From: Kentomonas sorsogonicus
Taxonomy: Eukaryota; Euglenozoa; Kinetoplastea; Trypanosomatida; Trypanosomatidae
Assembly (NCBI GenBank): GCA_030347455.1
Contig: JAQOSZ010000028.1
Coordinates: forward strand, 372,001 to 436,000
Reading direction: 5' to 3'
DNA length: 64,000 nucleotides
The notes beneath the pieces are model-generated. The model was not told the DNA's origin and did not search any database. It saw only the letters and a program-made list of their open reading frames with translations. This document shows, in pieces, positions 1-10,400 of the stretch. Position 1 is the first letter of the stretch, and every line of letters begins with the position of its first letter. The position numbers were made by a program, and so were the translations under genes.

Positions 1-983
1 GGAATGAGGTACGCCGAGATGGTCCCCGACGGCGCGTGGACAAGCTTAAAGTGCGCCTCGTGCGCGGGATCGTCGTCGATCTCCAGACACGTCTCGACCC
101 AGCCGCGCTCCGTGTAGCGGAACTGCGCCACCGGCAGCGCGTCAAAGTACTCGTTGCTGATGAAGATGGCGGCCTCGTTCTGCGTCGGCACCGACTCGGC
201 CGACATCCACCACTTGATCTTCCCGTCGCTCGTCTGGAAGTCCTTGAGGGCCTTCTTCTGCTCCTCCTGCCGCGCGGCGCCGACCTCGATCAGGTGCACC
301 CGCAGGAAATGAAAAAGCGACGGGTTGCTGTACTGAATCTGGGCGAGAATGGTCCGCATGAGGCTGCCGCGCCCGGGGCCCAGCTCCACCAGGTGAATCA
401 CCCGCGGCGTCCCCATCTTCTGCCACGCGTCCTGCACCCACGCCGCGATGACGTCGCCGAACAGCGGGATCTCGGCGGAGGTGATGAAATCTGCCTTGTC
501 ACCGCCGATGACGTTCTTCTTGGCGGCGTAGTAGCCGTACTGCGGGTGCGTCAGGCAGTCCTTGATGAACTGCGACTGCGTGTAGTAGCCCTGCGCCAGC
601 GAGCGGTTTATGAGCTCCTGACACAGCGGCGTTATGAACTCCTTCTTGTTGGCCGACCCGACGGTGGCGCGGTCGGGGGTCGACATCTCGCTCGCGTGCT
701 TCGTGATGTGCCGGCGCGCGACGGTCAGCGGCGACGCCTGCATGCACGTCGAGTGGGACCGGCTGACGACAACGCTCTTGCTGGAACGATTAAAATTGGA
801 GATCATGTTGGTGGTATTGGTGTGCACGTGGCTGGGCGGTAGAGTGGCGGGACTTGTGGTGTTGGTGCTGTATCGCGCGGAGGCGGCCAGCAGCGCAGCG
901 GCCCCGCCGGCGGCAGCGGAGACTCTGCGGGCCAGACTGCCGCTGCTGCTGCTGCCGCCACAGCTGAGGAGCGCGCGGCTCAT
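1..983 (-). CDS. NDUFAF7: NDUFAF7/MidA-type mitochondrial arginine methyltransferase (C-terminus beyond window)
   Basis: Family knowledge: NDUFAF7 (MidA, former DUF185) is an S-adenosylmethionine-dependent methyltransferase in the mitochondrial matrix that dimethylates an arginine of complex I subunit NDUFS2 and is needed for complex I assembly. Seen here: 327 codons are open from ATG at 983 to the window edge. The first ~45 residues (MSRALLSCGGSSSSGSLARR, then Ala/Ser/Arg-rich) look like a mitochondrial presequence. The conserved core follows: a 'THPQYGYYAAKKNVIGGD' stretch near residue 150, 'FITSAEIPLFGDVIAAW', the SAM-binding glycine loop 'LVELGPGRGSLMRTIL' near residue 200, and 'SNEYFDALPV' near residue 280, all hallmarks of the family. 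No frame break is seen in the visible part. It is the most downstream gene of the unit in the window. The protein end lies outside, so length and C-terminal motifs cannot be judged. Confidence 0.92.
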   Translation of the reverse strand, partial: MSRALLSCGGSSSSGSLARRVSAAAGGAAALLAASARYSTNTTSPATLPPSHVHTNTTNMISNFNRSSKSVVVSRSHSTCMQASPLTVARRHITKHASEMSTPDRATVGSANKKEFITPLCQELINRSLAQGYYTQSQFIKDCLTHPQYGYYAAKKNVIGGDKADFITSAEIPLFGDVIAAWVQDAWQKMGTPRVIHLVELGPGRGSLMRTILAQIQYSNPSLFHFLRVHLIEVGAARQEEQKKALKDFQTSDGKIKWWMSAESVPTQNEAAIFISNEYFDALPVAQFRYTERGWVETCLEIDDDPAHEAHFKLVHAPSGTISAYLI

Positions 984-1429
984 AGTCGGATGCTTCGGTA
1001 ATCCGATACTTGAATAATCGGTGGTGGAAAGCGATGGCTCTCTGCCGTTTTGACAGGAAGCGGGTATTCTACAGAGATAGAGGTCCTGTAGGGATTTGCG
1101 AAGGGAAGAAAACCAAACAAGGAAACGGATGGAGTGGGGGAGTAAAAATAAGAGTGAGCAAAGGTGAAGCGAAGAGAGAAGAAACAACGCATGAGTGAGT
1201 GAATAAGTAATACAAAAAGAGAAAAACATGAGAAAAAAGAAAAGGGAAATAGAGTTCAATAACAATGGCGAAGGGGGGGGGGGGACAACGTCACAGATCA
1301 GCAAGAGTACTGAAGGAAGCTGCAACAAATCAGCAAAAAAAAAAAAAAAAAGAAGAAAGAAAGAAAGACATTTTGAAGAGGGAGGAGAAACAGCCGTTTC
1401 CAAACTCTCCCCTACAGTCCTCTTCTCTC
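984..1429. other. Spacer between NDUFAF7 and the giant FCP1-domain gene
   Basis: AT-rich and purine-rich on the + strand, with a G run near 1275 and an A run near 1337-1350. The purine tracts read as pyrimidine tracts on the sense strand and could serve trans-splicing of the NDUFAF7 mRNA. No coding signal seen. Confidence 0.6.
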
Positions 1430-4400
1430 TCACAGAGGAACCACATCCTCCGCGTCGTCGTTATTCCGACCGCCATAATCGCTGCCGTGACGGCTGTAGA
1501 ACGCGTCCGCGTACATACCAACACCACCGCCCGTCTCCTCCACCGTCGCTGCGGAGGCGTGCACGATGCTTCCCTCGCTCTCCGTACCATCACTGGTGTC
1601 GTCATCATCAACATCATCAATACTACCTTCGTCGTCGTTAATAATATCATCGCCGTCGTTTTGACTAGCGTGACGGTGGCGCACCAGCACTGCCTCCTCG
1701 CCGCCGCTAGTAATGGTGTCGTTGTATGCGTCTGTCTCCGCCGCCTCATCATTCGCGGAGTGCAGAAAACAAGTCTCCGTATGCTCTTCCGTTTCTGTTC
1801 GCCGGAGGATGCTTTGCCTCTTTTCGTTTGCACTTCTCTCGTGAGGAGTGCTGAAGTTGACGTGCGTCGGTCTCCGCCGCTGTTGTTATTGTTGTTGCCG
1901 CTTCTATGGATGCCGAGTCGGTGGAACGGGGCTGATCGGTAAGCAACAGTAGCGGCCGGCCGCGCACTTGCCTCGTTCGCTGGCGTCCACCTCCTTGCGA
2001 GCTTTCGCCATCAAAACCTCCATCACCCCTGTCATCGGAGGCACTGTCGCCGCTGCTGTTGCTGTCGCTACTGTCTCCTTTTATTCTGCTCCTCCCGCCA
2101 CCGCCACCGCCACCGCGCCGCCGCTGTTGGTCGTGGTGGCAGTGCCGATGACGCGACTTGCCGTTAGAGCCACCTTCACCATCATAATAATCATTACCGC
2201 GTCTTCGTCGTCATCCCAGCTGTCTGGGTGGCGTGCGGTGAGCGGAGTTTCGTCGTTGCCGCGCGCGCGCCGCACCGCAACGCGCAACATATACCGAGGC
2301 AGCGAAAGAGTCGGAGGCTGCTGTCCCGCGTGCTCGCCAGTAGAGTGCTGTCTCTGCTGATGCTGCTGTTGCTGTTCAGAGGGAGTATGGCGACGACGAA
2401 CGCGCGTGACACTTCTAGAGAGGGCAAAGGCACTCGCGGGCTTGTACAGGCACGCCGTCACCATGACCGACATGTAGCTGTTATTATTGCTGATGTTGTT
2501 GTTGTTGTTGCCACAACGCGATACGTCAGCAGCGGCGGCAGAGGGGGTGGCTGAAACACCACAGATCCAGGAATTATCAAGACGAGCACAAGGAAGGAAA
2601 GGAACGGTGGCGGCGCGCCAGTATTCCGTCGGGTCCTGTCTCCGCAGCGTGTATGGGGCGACGGCGACGACGGAGGGCCAGTCATCCGACTCCCACGCCA
2701 GCAGATTGTCGTCCAGCGCCGCCGCCCGCACCCGCGCCCACAGCACTGTGCTACTCTCCCTCTCTCTTCTCCTCTTGTCACTCTTTTTTCGGCCGCCGAT
2801 ACTGTTTCCGTCGGCGCTCGCCACGTCTCTTCTACTAGCGTCATCACGATGATAAAGAGGACTACGACCAGCGGGATTCCTCTTGCTCTGGCAGCGGAAC
2901 AGGCGACGCTCGTCGACGGCGTTGCGGTAGCGCATGTAACGCGTGACGAGTGTCGGGTGGTGACGCAGCGTGAAACGGCACGGCCACGCGTCGTCGTCGT
3001 CGTCGCCCTTCGCCGTTGTATGTCTGTCCTTGTCATCTCCGCCGCCGCCGCCGCCGCCGTTGCTGTCCTCGTTACCGACTACACACGTTTCCCCCGACTC
3101 CGGGCCGGGGCGCCCGTCTAGGTCGTGTGCCCACCGGCACGCGTAGTAGTCCTCTAGCAGCGACGGAATACTCTTTTTCGAGGGCAGCGCCACAACTCCG
3201 GAGGGGGAAGAAGTAGAAGAAAAAGAAGAAGAAGGGTCTCCGGGGTTGCCGCTCCGCGCTCTCACGTCATCGCTGTGTGTCCTGGAGCCCGCTTCGCCAT
3301 TGCTAGAGTACTTCTTCTCATATCCACTACTTGAGTCGCCGTCGTCATTATCCCCAGTTTGCCGATTCTGCAGAGAGTAGTAGAGACGACCGATGGTTTC
3401 CGCCGTGTACACACGCGGAGAGGGGAAAGAGCGGGGCAGTGCGTCCGTCGCTGACGCCGCCGCCGGCCCCGCCTCCAACGGTCGCCGGAATCGTCTCGGA
3501 AACAGCGTTCCGTGCGGGTCCAGTAGGGTGTCCAGCACCGCGTAGGCTCTGTTGGCGTGCGACTGCGTGACGAGTGCAAAGTTGATGTTCCACTGGACAA
3601 GCACCTCGCGCAGAAAGTGCACCACACCGGGCCGCACGCTGATGTGCTCCCGCCGCAGCGACGGCATTTCAAACGCCCCCTCCTCCTCCTCATTCTCGTC
3701 GGCTTCGTTTTCGTTTCCTCGTCGTCGGTCTCCTTCGCTAGCACTCCCGCTCGTACTGTGGTCTCCGCCGTCCCCGCCATCGTCACTGATGATACGGCTA
3801 CTTTTGCCGTTGGAGGCCGTCGAGACCACCGCCGGAGAGGGGGAGTACTCAATCCACCCGCTGAGAGGAGCGGAAGTACTGAAAGTAGAGGCGCTGCCGT
3901 CAGCTGCCGCCGCCGGCGACGACGACGACGAGCGACGAAACAGGCGCCATCACGGCGTTGTCCACCAGCGTGCGGTCCAAGTCGAGCAGCACAAGGTGTT
4001 CATCCCGCATCGCGTGCCACAGCGGAGCGACACTGGACGAGAAGGACTCCACAAGGAAAAGAGAGTCAGGAAAGAGCGTGGTGTAGGACTGTGTCGGTTC
4101 AGTGGAGGGGTCACGGTCGATACTATCGTTCGTAACGTCGCCGGGTGCACCGCCAGTGTCGCCACCGCCGCTGATAACAGCAGCAGCAGCAGCAGCGGCA
4201 GTGTCAGGGGCGCCGCCGTTGCGCCTGGCACAGCGCATCTTGCCATACACCCCCTCCATTTCTTCCCTCTCCTCTTCTCTCCTCTTCTTCCTCTTCCTCT
4301 TCATCCTCTTCCTCGTCGTCGAGGCCTGTGGGGGAGAAGAGAGCGCTAAAGGCGTCCCAGAATCGTGGAGTGGTGTCCGGCGCCGGCGCGCCCGCGTCCA

Positions 4401-7400
4401 TCGCTACAACATCATCGGGCGGCACCCCTCGCCGCCGCTTGTCCCCAATCCACACCGACTTCTTCGTCTTTGGTGGGATAGAGAGTGCTGTTGCTGTTGC
4501 CGTGGTGGTGGGGGTGGTAGTGGTGGCTACGTCTTTTCTCCGTCTTGCACGGGTGTTGATTGTAGTTGCGAGGGAGCTGCCACTCGCCGCCGTTTTTGCT
4601 CCCGCGTTTGACTGGGCGGTCGTGGGAGGAGCATAAGGCGAAGGCTCGAAAAGTGGGTCACCAGCCCACAAAGAAGAAGAAGAGGAGGCGCGGTGGGGCG
4701 CCAGGCGCGCGACACCAATCACCTTTCCCTGTGCGTCGTCCACCAAGAAGGCGTGGCAGTGGCGGCAGTGCCGCAGGCGGTGTGCCATTTTTCGCAGCTC
4801 ATTTCCCCTCTGCTGCTCCTCCAGAGAGGAGAGGGCCTTGTAGGCGGCCGTCCCGCCAGCGCCGCTGCCGCCGCTGTCAGAGGTGGGAACGGCGAAAAAG
4901 AACGGAGAGGTTCGGTTGGGCTGCTGAGCGTGGCCGCGCGTCCGCCCAGAAGTTTCACTGCTGTTCTCTTCACCTGCTGCTGCTGCCGCTGCCGATAATG
5001 ACGTTGCTATTTTTGCCCCCATCGGGTCCGGCGCCGCCCACGCCACGCGGCCCGTCAGAAGAGACGGCAGCTCCTCCCGCAGCGCATCCAACAAGGAATG
5101 AACAGAGTTGTAGTCACCGTCACCAGTGGAAGTCTTCTTGGTAGTATTGCAATTACTATTGATGAAAGCGGTGGTTGTGTCATCGCTATTCAAAGGATTG
5201 CTGTCCACTACGGAAGTCGCACGGCGGTTTCGAGAGGCGTCAAAATGTCCGCGCTTTTCCCGTCCATCATCATTGCCGTCGGCGCCGTCGCCGTCGCCGT
5301 CGTTGTCGTCCCGCTCGTCCAGAGACACAATAACGATCGCGGTGGTGTGCACCAGCGCCGACAGCAGCGCTCGCAGGTCCTGATTAAAGCGAGACTGGAA
5401 GAGGATGTTGTTGTGCATGTTGATGGCGCTGTAGTGAGCCTCACCACCACCACCACCCGCGTAGGCAGTGGTGGCGGCGGCGGCGGCAGCAGCGAAAGAG
5501 GCGGCCGTGTCGCCGTCCAGCAGCTGGAAGAGAAATTGGGGAAACGAAATGGTGCCGATTTGGGTCTGTAAGAGGCGAAGGGGAAGGACACCGACGGCGC
5601 TGCGGCGCGCACGGCCACCGCCCGACTGGCTTCGCGGGGCAGCGAAACAGTCAGGGGCAAATGGGGTGTGGCTGGCGCGGTTGGAGGACTGCCGTCACCC
5701 TCCTGAGCAGTACCATGGGAAGCTTGACCAGAGTTCTCAGCGCCATCCGCCTCACTCCCACGTATTCCGCTTTCCGTATCTTCGTTTGCTTTCTTTCCTT
5801 CCTCATTTTCCTCTTGTGTCTCTCCCTTCATATCCTGTTCGTCGCCGTGTGCGTCCGGCACCGCGTACGCCGGGTCGTACAGGTGATCACGCGGCTGCCC
5901 GCGGCGCTGCCAAAACTGCATCCGCGCCAGCAACTCGTCGGCAAAGGTAAAGTCCCCATCGTCGGCAGACGCCAGCAGCGGATGAGAAGGGAGGAGGGAC
6001 GCCGAAGCTGATGTGTCGATATCGCCGCCGTAGTGGACAAAGGCGCTGGGGCGAGGCGGGGGCGCGCGGTTGTTGCTGTTGCCCTTTATCTTACTCCCGT
6101 CGCACTCGTCCTCGTCTTCATCTAAAACACGGCTGTGAGCAAACTGATGAAACGGGTTTCCGCCTCGGTGATGGTGGTGGCTGTGGCGGTGATGCCTCTC
6201 CGTTTCATCATGCTCCGTCTCAGCTGTCGTGGCGGCCGCACGGTTTGCGTGGGTGGGCAAAATGGGAGGCAGCAGCGGCGCGGCAGAGGCGGGGGCAGCC
6301 GTCACCACCTCTGCACCCGTATCATCTTTTTCCTCACTCAAAATGTGATGGAGATGCTCATCGCTTATAAAGACCGTGATGGTTTTCGCCACCACCGGCG
6401 ATGTGGCCGGGCCCAGCGGGCTTGCGCTGTAGTGCGTGACGGTGATGGCACTCTTCCGCTTTGCCGACGCTGCTGCAGCGGCGGCAGAGGCACAGTCAGG
6501 ATCATAAATAGTGGTGTTGTTGTCTGTTGTTCGCAATTGCTGGCGGTGCTGTCGTTGGTATGTTTCTTCTTATCATTCCTCTTCTCTTCAGCGCCCCACT
6601 TGGGGCTTTCGGGAAGACTGGAAGAGAACTGGCGCGAGCGATCGAAGCTGCCGCTGCCGCCACTGCTGTTGTTGCTGCGGTGGAGCACAGGGGCGCTGGA
6701 GGCGCTGTAGCAGCTAGCGTTGTTGGCAGCCGCGGTGTCGTTGATAGTCGTGACGGTGTTGAGAGTAGGGGTGTCGTCAGAGTCGCGCGCTAAGGTGGGT
6801 GTCGGGTGCTGTGGCGAGTGTCCGCGCGCCCCGCGCTGCTGCGGGACCTAGAGGGGGCGGCAGCGGCGGCGGAGGCGTCAGCACCTCTGTTGCCGCCTGC
6901 TCGCCCTCTCTTTCATTTCTCCTGTGCGTGTGTTCGGCCGACACCAATGGTGATGATGATGGTGGTGGTGTAGGGTGTGTGTGTCGCCTCTCCTCATTAG
7001 TAGTAGTATTAGCAGCAGCGGCAGTAGATGAGAGAGGGACGTCTGCTGACGCGCGTTGCCAGCCGTCAGCCGGCTCCGTCGCGGCCCTCGCACCCATTCC
7101 TGCAGTAGTGAAGCACAGCGGGGAGGGGGAGGACGAGGTGGTGGTGGTGGTGGTGATGGAAGGGGCTGACGCAGGCAATGGCGCGGGCCCGTGTGGGCGG
7201 CGCGGAGAGCCCGCAACAGTCTCAAGGAAGTGATCCAGCACCCCCTGTGTGTCGGCGAGGGCGGCGGGGTCGGACTCCTCCCCGCCATGCCGTGACCGCT
7301 GCAGAGACTGCAACGGCTGGCGAGAGTAGTCGGGAGAGCGGCGACGGCTGCCGCTGAACGGGTCCACAACAAGGAGTCCCTCCTCTCTCTCCCTCGTTTT

Positions 7401-10400
7401 TTTATTCTTCACCACCGTCTCTTCGTTGGTTTCGCCGTCCGCGAGAGAGCCGTCGGAAGCAGCGGCGTCGTCAACGCCGGCGCAGTCACCGGCCGGAATG
7501 AGGGAGAGGCTGTGGGCGGTGGTGGCGGCGATGGCCGTTGCCGTTGGTGAGCCGGGGGCGGCGGCGGCGGCGGCGGCACTTGCGCCGTGCAGGTGCGAGC
7601 CCCCTCTTCTCAGGCGCGGCGAGGAGGACAGGACGGAAGACCCGGCGAGCGTGGTGGCCGCCGCCGCCGCCGCCGCGGAGGCATGGCGTGCGTTCACGGC
7701 CGCCCTCCCGACACAAGGAAGGTCATCACCCCGCAGTGCGCCTTCCTCATCCTCTTCTTCTTCTTCGTTTGTCGTCTCTTGTTTGTTCCTTTCCCGTTTC
7801 GAGTTTCTTCATCGTATCAGCAGCGGCAGAAGGCAGCACGGGAGAGGGCGGCGGAAGGCTGCAAAACGGTGAAGTGAAGGCAAAAAACAAATCTTCATCG
7901 TCCTCGCTCGCGTCTTCGTCCAGGGAGAGCATTCATCTTTGTAAAGCTGCCGCGCGTTGAGTTTCCCTCATTCAGACTAAAACTATTCTGATTGTCGTTT
8001 CCGTCGCCGCCGTTGTCATTGTTACAACCGATGTCAACGCTGTGCCCAGAATGAAAGCGACCCCTCTCTGCCGCCGCCTCCCCTTCCACCTCCGTGCTGT
8101 TTTCTCCTGCTGCTCCCCTTCCTCCGTCTCTCTTCGAGTGGTTCATCGCCGCCAGCAGCGCGCGGCGCACAAACGGCTGCTGTTTCGATCCAGAGCGGCT
8201 GTGGCTGCTCTTAAGCGACGTGCGCTTGTCGCCTACTTTGGAGCTGTGGCGGCGGCGGGAGCGGAGCTGTTCATAACGGCGGTGCGAGCGAGAGAAGGAG
8301 GAGTCCCGCTTCTTGATTATTAGTATTATTATTATTCCCACTAGTGTTGATGCTAGAGCTATTTTGGACTGCATAAAAGCTGCCACTTGCCGGGTCATCG
8401 TTTGTGAGGTCGCCATCGCTCATGAAGGTCTCAGAATCGACAGAATTGACGCGCGAAGACAAACAAGAGAAGAAGAAGAGGAAGAAGGGTGTTGGTTAAT
8501 TGGTGCGTTGCGGCCGCCGCGGCCGCCGCCCTCGCGTCTCCCTTCCAGACCACCACCGCCACAGCCGTCGCTGTTGATCTCATCCTCTTCGTTTTCGCCG
8601 TCCATGCGTCGCCTCGCGTGAGTTCGTCGACCATCCTTAGCCGGCACCGTGCCGCGACTGTCCAGCGCACCACCGCACCACCATCACCACCACTGACGTC
8701 ATCTGTGCGAGGATAAAGTAGAAGGTCTGATTCCCGAAACACGGCTCGGCGTGGGGGCAGCAGGAGTAGCGAGGCTCATTAGTATTATAGAGCTGGTTAA
8801 TGAAAACATTTCCGGAGACGTCATGCGCGGCTTCCTGATGATTATTACTAAAGTGGTCGCCGCCTTCGCTCCCGTTCGTGTTTAGTGCCGCTGCTGCGCT
8901 TTTTATTGGCTCCACAACGGCCGTTGCGGTGGGAGCGGCGGCGACGGTGCACGAACAGGTGCATCACACGAAGATGGTCAATCAACGCTTGCCCCCTTGC
9001 GTGTTGCTGCTGTGGTGTCTCGCCGGAGTCCGCGACGGCATAGCAACGAGACGAAATACTATCTTGTTCTTCTTCTAGCAGCAGCAGCGGTAGAATCGTC
9101 AATGGTACTCCTCTTGGCGTCTTCCCTCCAACTCGCCGCACCCTTTAAGGTCTCGCGGGTGAAACGGCGATCGAAGTGAGCGGTGTTGACGTCGTTGTTA
9201 GCACCCCTGTCCACCACCGCCTCCCGCACAATGGAAAACGTCCAGGGAAACTGTTTCACCTCGTGTCGTCCGCTGCTGCTGCTGCTGTTCAAAGATGTCA
9301 TTTTGCTTCATCGTCCTCGCTTTCGGAATGCCCGTGTTGGTACTACCGTCGTTTCCATTTCTGCCGCTACTATTGTCAGCACTCATGCGAAACGGCGCCT
9401 CCTCCTCCTCCGGCTCCCGTCCCTCGTATGTACTCTCAGCAAAACACCGGTAGCGAAACGAGGAGAGCTCCACCTTGAGGGTCGCGTTGCACAGGAGGTT
9501 GAGCGCGCTGGCGGACGGCGAGAGGCCGTAGGAGGCGCGCATGAAAAAGTGCAGCGGCAGCGCGTCGGGCTCGAAGAAGAGCGCGAAGGGGAGCGGCGGT
9601 GGCGGCGGCAGCGACGGCGATGACGGCTCTCGCAAGTCGGCTGTGTGAGGGCGCCCCTTCGCCTGTCGCTGATAAGACTCACCGTTGCCTTCGTCGTCGT
9701 CATCGACGTACTCGCCCGCGCTAGTACTATTATTATCGTCGTCGTCGCTACATGTGTCATCAAATGCACCACCGGCATCGCTACCGCTGCCACTCTGATT
9801 ATTATTGTTATTATGATGCTCGCCCCGTGGGCCTGGCGCGCGCCTCTCCGGCGCCCGCGACCCCGCAAACGGCATCGGCATCTCGTTGGTGTACTCAAAA
9901 TCCAGCCACGGACGCAGTCGCGCGTCGTCGCCGACGCTATCCACATTTGTCAAGAGCACAAGCGTGCGGTACGCCTCTGCCGCGCGGCTGCCGCGTGGGT
10001 GGCCCTGGTGCGTCTGTTGTTGGCGGTGGTGGTGGTTTGGTGGTGGTGGTGGTGGGGATGGGTGGTTTGCCTTTCCGCTGGCCGGACGCGTGAAGGGCGA
10101 CGGCACCGACGGCGCCGATGCCGATGTCGGTACTGACGGTGGCGGCGGTGGGGTGTGTTGCGCCGCCTCTCCCGCCGTGCGGCCCCCGTCTTGTGAGGCG
10201 AGGACGGCAGTCATGAGGTGGCGCAGGAGACGAAGGCGGGACCGGCGCGCCGCCTCCTCCTCAGCGCCAGCGGGGGCGGCGTCGTGTGCGCTGATGTCCG
10301 AATCGCTGCCGCTCTCCTCACTGTCATCACTTGCGCACTCGGCGGCAGCGAGGGTTGTGTGCGCGCGTACAGAGTGGGAAGAGCCGCCAGCTCTGCGAAG

